Shown here: in pieces, positions 1-5,113 of the stretch
How the letters are laid out: the number at the start of each line of letters is the position of its first letter
How positions within the stretch are numbered: position 1 is the first letter of the stretch
DNA from: CAZXDS01 sp964639525
Lineage (GTDB): Bacteria > Bacteroidota > Ignavibacteria > Ignavibacteriales > Melioribacteraceae
Assembly: GCA_964639525.1 (NCBI GenBank)
Contig: CAZXDS010000225.1
Location: forward strand, 1 to 5,113
Direction: 5' to 3'
Length of the DNA stretch: 5,113 nt
The notes under the pieces: model-generated
Databases searched by the model: none
What the model saw: the letters and a program-made list of their open reading frames with translations, nothing else
Told to the model about the DNA's origin: nothing
Program-made: the position numbers and the translations under genes

Positions 1-9
1 AAGAGTGCG

Positions 10-38
10 CCAACTGCGGAGCAGTTGAATTTTGCAAT
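10..38 (-). repeat. REP-like palindromic hairpin with ATTGCAAAA tail
   Basis: A perfect 7-bp inverted repeat, CAACTGC (11-17) and GCAGTTG (21-27), encloses a GGA loop. It is followed by AATTTTGCAAT up to position 38. Read on the reverse strand this becomes ATTGCAAAATT, then CAACTGC, a TCC loop and GCAGTTG. That layout matches the two hairpins at 1906-2019, which also have an ATTGTA tail and a TTCT or TTCC loop. A second pairing is possible between CCAACT (10-15) and AGTTGG (39-44). It could be one arm of a paired element cut by the window edge. The hairpin is seen directly; family membership is inferred from three examples. Confidence 0.5.
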
Positions 39-234
39 AGTTGGGAAATAATAAATGTAAATATCCTGTACCTTTTATTCATTTGGGTTCCCCATTAAAT
101 TAGTGGTAGAACCAAACAATTTAACTTTTACCTTACAGTAAATTTATGAATTATAACAGAAAATTATTTATCCGCTTCAATGAGTTATAATTTCAAAGAT
201 ATTTTTCTTTGGCAAAACAGTAAAATTTTAGTAG

Positions 235-267
235 TTTCATTAAAGTTAAAATTGCTATTTAAGTTTG
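235..267 (+). promoter_or_regulatory. Possible comM promoter, Bacteroidota-type -7 box
   Basis: TAAGTTTG at 260-267 fits the Bacteroidota -7 consensus TAnnTTTG. An imperfect -33 element, TTTC at 235-238, lies 21 nt upstream. Transcription would then start about 30-40 nt before the GTG start. The assignment is weak because the -33 box has one mismatch, the surroundings are A/T-rich, and the host phylum is not certain. Confidence 0.22.
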
Positions 268-297
268 TTTTTTAAAAAGTTAAACTCTTAAATATTC

Positions 298-301
298 GGA
301 G
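298..301 (+). promoter_or_regulatory. Ribosome binding site fixing the GTG start of comM
   Basis: GGAG at 298-301 lies 7 nt before the GTG at 309 and supports that codon as the true start. The same CGGAG word precedes the ATG of the membrane-protein gene at 2255, so this Shine-Dalgarno form is used twice in the window. Confidence 0.7.
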
Positions 302-308
302 TGGCACA

Positions 309-1847
309 GTGCTTTCAAAAGTATTTTCAAGTTCCACGTTTGGTATTGATGCTTTTATTGTTGAAGTTGAAACCAATATCGAAAAACAAATTCCCGGCTT
401 TACAATTGTCGGGCTCCCGGACAGTGCGGTAAAAGAAAGCCGCGAACGTGTTTCGGCAGCAATTAAAAACAGCGGTTATAAATTCCCAATTAAAAAAATA
501 ACAGTTAATCTTGCTCCTGCAGATATTAAAAAAGAAGGCAGTTCGTTTGACCTTTCAATTGCAATTGGAATTCTTGCCGCTACTGAAATTACAAAAGTCG
601 ATTTATTGAACGATACAATTTTTCTTGGTGAACTTTCTCTCGACGGCAGTTTGCGGAAAATAAAAGGTGCTTTGCCAATTGTGGTGGAAGCAAAGCAAAA
701 GAAATTTAAACGAATCGTTTTACCGAGAGAATCTGCAAAAGAAGCTTCAATTGTTGAAGGTATTGAAGTTTACGCACTCGAAAATTTAAGAGAAGTAGTT
801 CAATTCTTAAATGGCGAAATGGTATTTGAGCCTTTGGTAACGGATATCAATAAGGTATTTGCCGATGTAAATAATTACCACCTTGATTTTTCAGATGTAA
901 AGGGACAAGAAAATGTGAAGCGTTCGTTGGAAATTGCAGCAGCAGGCGGACATAATATTTTGATGATTGGACCGCCCGGCTCGGGAAAAACAATGCTTGC
1001 AAAACGGTTCCCGTCAATACTTCCGCCGCTTACTTTTGAGGAAGCACTTGAAACTACAAAAATTCATTCTGTAGCAGGAATTTTACCGAAGGAAAAGGCG
1101 TTGATTACCGAACGCCCTTACCGCAGTCCGCATCACACAATTTCGGATGCCGCACTAATCGGAGGCGGAACATTTCCGCGTCCGGGTGAAGTTTCGTTTG
1201 CCCATCACGGAGTTTTGTTTTTGGACGAATTACCCGAGTTCAAAAAAAATGTGCTCGAAGTTATGCGGCAACCATTGGAAGATTCACGAGTAACAATAAG
1301 TCGTTCGAGAATGTCGCTTGAATTCCCGGCAAATTTTATGCTCGCTGCGGCAATGAATCCGTGTCCGTGCGGTTATTACACCGACCCGAATAAAACATGT
1401 ACATGTACAACGGGAATGATTCAAAAATATATGTCGAAAATATCCGGACCGCTGTTGGACAGAATCGATATTCACATAGAAGTTCCGGCGGTAAAATACA
1501 AAGAGCTGTCGTCCGATGATAAGGGTGAAAGTTCTGCGGAAATAAGGAAAAGAGTTGTGGCTGCACGAGAAGTTCAGCAGCAGCGATATAAAGACATATC
1601 GGATATTTTTAATAATGCCGATATGAATTCAAAAGAAGTGAGAAAATATTGCCGCCTTGATTCCGGTGGTGCGGAACTGTTAAAAATGGCAATTACTAAA
1701 CTCGGTCTTTCCGCACGAGCTTACGATAGAATATTAAAAGTTAGTCGCACAATTGCCGACTTAGAAAAATCGGAAAATATTTTACCCCCGCATATCAGTG
1801 AAGCAATTCAATATCGCAGTTTAGACAGAGAATTGTGGAATCATTAA
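309..1847 (+). CDS. comM: ComM/YifB family AAA+ ATPase (Mg-chelatase-like)
   Basis: This is a full-length, 512-residue ComM (YifB) protein. In naturally competent bacteria ComM is a hexameric DNA helicase that drives branch migration when incoming single strands recombine with the chromosome; it is cytosolic. The GTG start is supported by GGAG 7 nt upstream and by the family-typical N-terminus, in which MLSKVFSSSTFGIDA leads to GFTIVGLPD (30-38) and ESRERV (43-48). Residues about 20-165 form the ChlI/Lon-S5-like domain. The AAA+ core follows: Walker A GPPGSGKT (221-228), RSPHH (272-276), Walker B LFLDE (303-307), sensor-1 region AAMNPCPCG (347-355) and LLDRID with Arg385 (382-387). The C-terminal Mg_chelatase_C domain carries GLSARAYDRILKVSRTIADL (466-485), with a sensor-2 type Arg470. 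Four cysteines (352, 354, 364, 366) form a small cluster usual in the family. It appears to be transcribed alone. Despite its Mg-chelatase label it is not a chlorophyll enzyme. Assignment is firm; a competence role in this host is inferred. Confidence 0.97.
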   Translation: MLSKVFSSSTFGIDAFIVEVETNIEKQIPGFTIVGLPDSAVKESRERVSAAIKNSGYKFPIKKITVNLAPADIKKEGSSFDLSIAIGILAATEITKVDLLNDTIFLGELSLDGSLRKIKGALPIVVEAKQKKFKRIVLPRESAKEASIVEGIEVYALENLREVVQFLNGEMVFEPLVTDINKVFADVNNYHLDFSDVKGQENVKRSLEIAAAGGHNILMIGPPGSGKTMLAKRFPSILPPLTFEEALETTKIHSVAGILPKEKALITERPYRSPHHTISDAALIGGGTFPRPGEVSFAHHGVLFLDELPEFKKNVLEVMRQPLEDSRVTISRSRMSLEFPANFMLAAAMNPCPCGYYTDPNKTCTCTTGMIQKYMSKISGPLLDRIDIHIEVPAVKYKELSSDDKGESSAEIRKRVVAAREVQQQRYKDISDIFNNADMNSKEVRKYCRLDSGGAELLKMAITKLGLSARAYDRILKVSRTIADLEKSENILPPHISEAIQYRSLDRELWNH

Positions 1848-1905
1848 TTCAATAAAATATTTACAACATTAAAAAAAAATTTCGGTTAATTTTTTCAAAA
1901 TGGAA

Positions 1906-2019
1906 ATTGTAAAACCGACTTTCTAGTCGGTTTGTTTTTTTAAAAAGAAGCTTTGCTGCTGTTTTTCAAAAATTTTTCTACATTTAACAATGAACAAACC
2001 GGAAGGTTTGTTCTACAAT
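1906..2019. repeat. REPIN-like element: two inverted REP-type hairpins
   Basis: Two 9-bp stems face each other. The left stem is AAACCGACT (1912-1920) with AGTCGGTTT (1925-1933) around a TTCT loop. The right stem is GAACAAACC (1992-2000) with GGTTTGTTC (2005-2013) around a GGAA loop, which reads TTCC on the reverse strand. Each is flanked on its outer side by the same tail: ATTGTAAAAC at 1906-1915 and, read in reverse, ATTGTAGAAC from 2019 back to 2010, so 9 of 10 bases agree. This head-to-head arrangement of tail plus hairpin is the plan of REPIN elements, which are mobilised in trans by RAYT (TnpA-REP) transposases. No transposase is present in the window. The structure is seen directly; the mobile-element interpretation is inference. 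Confidence 0.5.
1912..1941 (+). terminator. Likely Rho-independent terminator of comM
   Basis: A 9-bp stem, AAACCGACT (1912-1920) with AGTCGGTTT (1925-1933), and a TTCT loop are followed by G and seven T residues (1935-1941). It lies 64 nt past the comM stop codon and has the form of an intrinsic terminator on the plus strand. The same stem is the left arm of the paired-hairpin element, so the terminator may have been supplied by a repeat. Confidence 0.6.
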
Positions 2020-2058
2020 AAAAATTTAATATTGAAAACTGCATTTTTTGACTCTGAA

Positions 2059-2118
2059 TTGTCAAATTTCACTACATTACTTGACAAGCATAAAATATAT
2101 TAATTTCACAATTGACAA
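2059..2118. promoter_or_regulatory. Three TTGACAA/TTGTCAA words, possible -35 boxes or operator
   Basis: TTGTCAA (2059-2065, inverted), TTGACAA (2081-2087) and TTGACAA (2112-2118) lie within 60 bp upstream of the membrane-protein gene. TTGACA equals the sigma-70 -35 consensus. However, the nearest good -10 word, TATAAT (2122-2127), is only 4 nt from the third copy and 35 nt from the second, so no correctly spaced promoter results. They may be binding sites for a regulator or chance words in A/T-rich DNA. Confidence 0.22.
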
Positions 2119-2134
2119 AAATATAATATTTAAA

Positions 2135-2156
2135 TAACTTGGGATTTCCCAAGTTG
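2135..2156. repeat. Perfect short hairpin AACTTGGG/CCCAAGTT
   Basis: AACTTGGG (2136-2143) and CCCAAGTT (2148-2155) pair around ATTT, and a T:G pair at 2135/2156 extends the stem. No T-run follows on either strand, so it is not a usual terminator. On the reverse strand it begins TTCAACTTGGG, sharing TTCAACT with the hairpin at 10-38, and may be a divergent member of the same repeat set. It lies 99 nt before the next start codon, where it could also be an operator or a leader structure. Confidence 0.4.
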
Positions 2157-2254
2157 AAAAAGTGGCAAAACATAAAATTCTAAAATTTCTTAACAATTGT
2201 TTAAAGATATATCTGAGTATAGAACAATATTAAAAATTTATCATCGGAGAAAAA

Positions 2255-3895
2255 ATGGATTCAGACAATAATCAATCGGAATCTTCGCAAATATTGGAAA
2301 AATTAAATAATCTGGACACCCGTATCGGCAGACTTGAGAGAAAATTGCATATTGATAGCTCAACAACCAAGAAGCAAAATAGTGATGATGAATCCAATTT
2401 ATTATCAGGTTCTGAAATAAATGTAGGGAAATTTGAAGTTGATGAATACTGGTTTGCAAATATTGGAATTGTAATAATGGCATTTTGTGTTACCTTTTTA
2501 CTTTCAATGTCTTATAATGGTATCCCGCAAATATTTCCTAGCTTATTTGGTTTTGCTGTTTCAACCGCTGCGTATTATTTTTCAAATCGATGGAAAAAAT
2601 CATTTTCGAGTATATCCAAAGTACTAAGTATAATTAGTGTGGTGCTTCTCTATTTTTCAATTTTTAGATTATTTCACTTTAATGAACATCCGGCATTAAT
2701 TGGGCGGAATTTGGAGACTGTGCTGTTACTATCCGGTTCGTTTGTTGGACTGGCTTTAAGTTTTAAAATAAAAAATTCATTTTTGATTGGGCTCAGTATC
2801 TCATTGATTCTTCTCTCCTCTTTAATAAACGGCAATAGCTATATAATCTTTATTACTACATTTGCTGCTTCAATTCTATTTGTAATAATTTATTTGAAAT
2901 TCAATTTTCAATACTCAATTATTTATGGAATTTTTGCTGTTTATTTGACTCACTTTGTTTGGGCAATCAACAATCCAATAATCGGAAATAAAATCATTCT
3001 TACAGGCGAACCGCAATTAAATTTGCTATTCATCGTAGCCTATTGTATAGTGTTTTCTATTGGTTTCTATTTAAATCGTAATACTTCATTAACCAACAAA
3101 TCATCAATTGTTGGGAATATTATGAATGGTTTAGGCGGTTTCTTTTTATTTCAACTCGTTGGTTTAATTAGTTATAAAAACGAAATGTTTGTTTTTGATT
3201 TGATTCTTTTTATCATATTCTTTTTTGAAGCAATTATCTTGTTTAAGAATAAAAGCGATAAATATTCAGTTGCAGTTTATTCGTTGACAGGTTATATGTC
3301 ACTAAGTATTGCTCTTATAGTTAGCACAGAAGTTCCACTGGTTTTTAATTTCTTAATTTGGCAAAGCATTTTTGTCCTTTCAACGGCAATTTGGTTCCAA
3401 TCTAAGAATATTGTTGTTGCAAACTTTGGAATGTTTATTACTATATTTTTAGCATATTTTATTACCGCAAGTTCATTTGGAATTATAAGCATCAGTTTCG
3501 GAATGGTTGCATTAATTAGTGCGAGAGTGTTGAATTGGCAGAAAGATAAATTGACTATAAAAACAGATTTTGTTCGAAACTCTTATTTGGTAATTGCATT
3601 TATATCCATTCCCTATACATTATTAAAATCAGTACCTTCAAGTTACATCGGCATTTCGTGGCTATCGGCTACTTTATTATATTACTTAATGAGCATTTGG
3701 TTAAAAAATACTAAATATGAATGGATGGGAAATTTTACATTAGTTGCTTCGGTAATCTATATCTTTTTTGTCGGGTTCCCTTCCTTAAGTACGGCATTTA
3801 ATTTAATTAACATATTCACTTTGATAATTGTACTTATCGTGTCTTCAATTGCATTCATCAAAATTAATAAAAGCAAAAAAATAATTGCGAAATAG
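2255..3895 (+). CDS. DUF2339-like polytopic membrane protein
   Basis: This is a 546-residue integral membrane protein of unknown function. The ATG at 2255 is preceded by GGAG at 2246-2249 (5-nt spacing). Residues 1-60 are polar and presumably cytosolic. They include a heptad-like stretch, ILEKLNNLDTRIGRLERKL (13-31), followed by a Ser/Asp/Asn-rich linker. From residue 67 the chain is nearly all hydrophobic, with about 17-18 predicted membrane segments, starting near 67-86, 92-109, 119-139, 154-171 and 173-190 and ending near 490-508 and 514-534, and a lysine-rich tail (KINKSKKIIAK). A short N-terminal coiled coil, then a conserved motif of the type EYWFANIGIVIMAF (64-77), then many evenly spaced helices is the plan of DUF2339 proteins. 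At 546 residues it is shorter than many of them. It could instead be another multi-helix permease-like family. It has no charged motif that would identify a transporter or enzyme. It appears monocistronic and ends at the convergent terminator. Confidence 0.78.
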   Translation: MDSDNNQSESSQILEKLNNLDTRIGRLERKLHIDSSTTKKQNSDDESNLLSGSEINVGKFEVDEYWFANIGIVIMAFCVTFLLSMSYNGIPQIFPSLFGFAVSTAAYYFSNRWKKSFSSISKVLSIISVVLLYFSIFRLFHFNEHPALIGRNLETVLLLSGSFVGLALSFKIKNSFLIGLSISLILLSSLINGNSYIIFITTFAASILFVIIYLKFNFQYSIIYGIFAVYLTHFVWAINNPIIGNKIILTGEPQLNLLFIVAYCIVFSIGFYLNRNTSLTNKSSIVGNIMNGLGGFFLFQLVGLISYKNEMFVFDLILFIIFFFEAIILFKNKSDKYSVAVYSLTGYMSLSIALIVSTEVPLVFNFLIWQSIFVLSTAIWFQSKNIVVANFGMFITIFLAYFITASSFGIISISFGMVALISARVLNWQKDKLTIKTDFVRNSYLVIAFISIPYTLLKSVPSSYIGISWLSATLLYYLMSIWLKNTKYEWMGNFTLVASVIYIFFVGFPSLSTAFNLINIFTLIIVLIVSSIAFIKINKSKKIIAK

Positions 3896-3982
3896 TTAAA
3901 AAATTAAAATAATATGTACGGGAGTACGGACTGGATTTTGTGTTAATACAATTTCATTAAGTAAATGTAAGAAGAGAATTAA

Positions 3983-4013
3983 AAAAGGGCAAATCAAAAT
4001 GATTTGCCCTTTT
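3983..4013. terminator. Bidirectional Rho-independent terminator
   Basis: A perfect 14-bp stem pairs AAAAGGGCAAATCA (3983-3996) with TGATTTGCCCTTTT (4000-4013) around an AAA loop. It lies between two convergent genes, 87 nt after the plus-strand stop and 8 nt beyond the minus-strand stop. On the minus strand it is followed by a continuous T-run (the A-run 3981-3986), which makes it strong for the DUF4340 gene. On the plus strand the T-run is four bases interrupted by GG, so it is probably weaker for the membrane-protein gene. Confidence 0.88.
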
Positions 4014-4021
4014 GGTTAATT

Positions 4022-4978
4022 TTATTTTTTCTTCTTATTCTTTGACGGTAAAAAATAAGTTAGTCCTTTAAATATTTTTTCCGAAAATTTATTCTTTTTT
4101 GCGTCAAAATAAGATTCAGTATTCATTGAAGATGAAATAATCTCGTCTTTGGAATCAGAATATATCTGTAAAGTAATTATTTTACTATCGTCACTATCAA
4201 TTCTTAATTTCATCGTTGGTTTGTTTAATAATGCTTGTGATGGATTATCAACAAAATTATTGTTTGTGGTTCGCATCAGTTGTCGCAGATAATTAGCAAC
4301 TTTTGTTGAATCTAGTTCTTTGCCGTTGGATGTCCACTTATTATTAATTTTTACCATTTGAAATGAACTGTCTGCCGGATAATCAAACGCAATACGATTC
4401 CAATTATTTGAATTGCCTGAAATAAGTTTCGCATTTCTGTAAGCATTTTCTCCCTGATTGAAAGTCATGGAAAGAAAGCCGTTTACTTCATAAATGTCTT
4501 TGTCATCTTCCAATCTTACAAAGGAATTCATTGAGCGAAGTTGCTGTTGATAGGAAAATTTACCTATTACAATATCTAAAGATACATCATTGCCTTCAAG
4601 GACTTGAATTCTGGTGCCGGTTGTATCAACCTCGTATTCGTGCCACTTGGATTTTTCGCGAGCAGCCAAACGATTTGGTTTTATTGAAAGAAGCTGTTTG
4701 AAAAAGCTTTTCATTTTTTCTTTTGGAACAGATACGGTTTTACCGCTTTTTAAATCCAGTTTCCAAGAGTTTCCGGTTTTGTAAAGTTTTATTTCGCTGT
4801 GATGTTCGGCTTTCGGATAAAGTAAAACCGAGGTAACTGCAGAAGTATCAATGTTTACAAGATTGTTTTTAAATGTTCTTTCATTTTTACCTGTGTTAAA
4901 CACGAACATAAACAGAACTATGAATAAAAGAATTCCGAAAATTATTCCGTATTTTTTTAATGAATTATTTGCTGCCAT
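4022..4978 (-). CDS. DUF4340 family membrane-anchored protein
   Basis: This 318-residue protein has one N-terminal membrane helix (about 10-28, GIIFGILLFIVLFMFVF) after a short positively charged start, then a hydrophilic domain that should lie outside the membrane. There is no lipobox cysteine. Family-type stretches are KSKWHEYEVD with GTRIQVLEG (109-129), SFVRLEDDKDIYEVNGFLS (152-170) and AYRNAKLI (179-186). The domain seems to repeat: about 47-104 and 193-243 both run from a beta strand through a Trp-containing strand to an amphipathic helix rich in Lys and Leu. The C-terminus is lysine-rich (KNKKKK). DUF4340 genes usually follow gldG-like genes in operons for ABC-2-type transport or gliding-related export, and here the 5' end overlaps such a gene by 14 nt. 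No Shine-Dalgarno is seen before the ATG, so translation is probably coupled to the upstream gene. The biochemical role is unknown. The family call is confident; the transporter-partner role is inferred. Confidence 0.85.
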   Translation of the reverse strand: MAANNSLKKYGIIFGILLFIVLFMFVFNTGKNERTFKNNLVNIDTSAVTSVLLYPKAEHHSEIKLYKTGNSWKLDLKSGKTVSVPKEKMKSFFKQLLSIKPNRLAAREKSKWHEYEVDTTGTRIQVLEGNDVSLDIVIGKFSYQQQLRSMNSFVRLEDDKDIYEVNGFLSMTFNQGENAYRNAKLISGNSNNWNRIAFDYPADSSFQMVKINNKWTSNGKELDSTKVANYLRQLMRTTNNNFVDNPSQALLNKPTMKLRIDSDDSKIITLQIYSDSKDEIISSSMNTESYFDAKKNKFSEKIFKGLTYFLPSKNKKKK

Positions 4979-5113
4979 AGTCGATATTTTGAATTTTATT
5001 TTTAATAATTTTTTTCATTCTAAAGCGAAATATTCCGTAAATGATAATTAGGAATATTGGGAGAAGAAAGTTTAAGTATTTAATTAATGATTTTGTGCCG
5101 TCTTCCAAATCAG
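4965..5113 (-). CDS. GldG-like ABC transporter auxiliary protein, C-terminal end (partial)
   Basis: Only the last 48 codons are in the window; the gene continues past 5113. The visible peptide starts DLEDGTKSLIKYLNFLLP. It has one membrane helix (about LNFLLPIFLIIIYGIF) directly followed by a basic tail, RFRMKKIIKNK, and ends DYGSK at the TAA at 4967-4965. A single C-terminal helix with the form LNxLLPxxLxxxxGxxRxR is typical of GldG-type proteins (ABC_transp_aux family), the large periplasmic-domain partner of ABC-2 permeases. The frame overlaps the start of the DUF4340 gene by 14 nt (4965-4978), which is the usual gene order in such operons. With so little sequence, the identification rests on this short tail plus the neighbour, and another single-helix C-terminus is possible. 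Confidence 0.65.
   Translation of the reverse strand, partial: DLEDGTKSLIKYLNFLLPIFLIIIYGIFRFRMKKIIKNKIQNIDYGSK

Larger units (their letters stand above)
1..308. other. Intergenic leader upstream of comM
   Basis: No convincing gene is seen here. The left edge holds a short palindromic repeat (described separately). The rest is A/T-rich with stop codons in all frames. A possible promoter for the downstream gene lies near 235-267, and a ribosome binding site lies just before 309. The stop codon at 49-51 closes a short frame open to the window edge, but there is too little of it to claim the end of an upstream gene. Confidence 0.6.
1848..2254. other. 407-bp intergenic region with palindromes, no gene
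   Basis: No coding frame with a plausible start and ribosome binding site is seen on either strand. From left to right it holds an A-run with an A/T-only stem (1874-1895), a paired-hairpin element (1906-2019), three TTGACAA/TTGTCAA words (2059-2118), an 8-bp hairpin with a G:U extension (2135-2156), and the ribosome binding site GGAG (2246-2249) of the next gene. Confidence 0.7.

Noticed and set aside
1..51. Short plus-strand frame open to the window edge ending in TAA (KSAPTAEQLNFAIVGK)
   Set aside because: Only 16 codons are visible, they run across a palindromic repeat, and nothing recognisable is encoded. It could be the end of an upstream gene but cannot be supported.
1..82. Minus-strand frame starting at ATG 82 with GGGGA upstream, open to the window edge
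   Set aside because: It reads MNKRYRIFYIYYFPTIAK and on through the palindromic repeat. The composition is typical of translated A/T-rich intergenic DNA and no family is recognisable.
84..94. Small palindrome TGGG-TTC-CCCA
   Set aside because: A 4-bp stem with no extension is expected by chance; no tail or T-run accompanies it.
264..278. TTTG-T(n)-AAAAAG word shared with 1931-1947
   Set aside because: The match is a homopolymer-rich string in A/T-rich DNA and lacks the hairpin or tail of the repeat family, so it is taken as chance.
1284..1566. Minus-strand reading frames inside comM
   Set aside because: They lie fully opposite conserved AAA+ motifs, lack ribosome sites and encode no recognisable domain; they are antisense shadows.
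1874..1895. A/T-only stem AAAAAATT/AATTTTTT as a comM terminator
   Set aside because: The stem has no G:C pair and is a weak hairpin; the stem at 1912-1933 followed by a T-run is a much better terminator.
2241..2483. Minus-strand 80-codon frame across the start of the membrane-protein gene
   Set aside because: It overlaps the well-supported plus-strand start and ribosome site and has no family resemblance.
3916..3927. GTAC-GGGA-GTAC palindrome after the membrane-protein gene
   Set aside because: A 4-bp stem without a T-run; the 14-bp stem at 3983-4013 accounts for termination.
4851..5051. Plus-strand 66-codon frame opposite the DUF4340 start and GldG-like end
   Set aside because: It is antisense to two overlapping genes of an operon, with no ribosome site or recognisable domain.

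Overview
The window is low-GC DNA with tightly spaced AT-rich intergenic regions. It carries two forward genes, one convergent reverse gene and the tail of a further reverse gene. A GldG-like/DUF4340 gene pair, a DUF2339-type membrane protein and the A/T-heavy codon choice together suggest a bacterium of the Bacteroidota/Chlorobiota (FCB) group, plausibly an Ignavibacteria-like lineage. No rRNA, tRNA or marker gene is present to settle this, so the assignment is inference.

Layout: 1-308 is an intergenic leader with a short palindromic hairpin at its left edge (10-38). 309-1847 (+) is a complete comM/yifB gene, encoding an AAA+ Mg-chelatase-like ATPase. 1848-2254 is a 407-bp gap. It holds two hairpins facing each other inside a short inverted terminal repeat (1906-2019, REPIN-like), the first of which also looks like the comM terminator. 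Further right are a third hairpin (2135-2156) and three TTGACAA/TTGTCAA words. 2255-3895 (+) encodes a polytopic membrane protein of DUF2339 type. 3983-4013 is a 14-bp-stem bidirectional terminator between the convergent genes. 4022-4978 (-) encodes a membrane-anchored DUF4340 protein. 4965-5113 (-) is the 3' end of a GldG-like ABC-transporter auxiliary gene that overlaps the DUF4340 start by 14 nt.

The genes fall into three transcription units. comM stands alone and is expected to act on branched DNA during recombination of incoming DNA. The DUF2339 gene also looks monocistronic and has no known role. The DUF4340 gene is the last gene of a reverse-strand operon whose preceding gene resembles gldG, so it probably serves an ABC-2-type export or gliding-type transporter whose ATPase and permease genes would lie beyond position 5113.

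No CRISPR array, defence island, phage or complete insertion sequence is visible. The least expected content is the set of small palindromes in the intergenic spaces. At least three share a tail of the form ATTGYARAA next to a stem with a TTCC/TTCT/TCC loop. This is what one expects of a REP/REPIN family mobilised by a RAYT-type (TnpA-REP) transposase encoded elsewhere.
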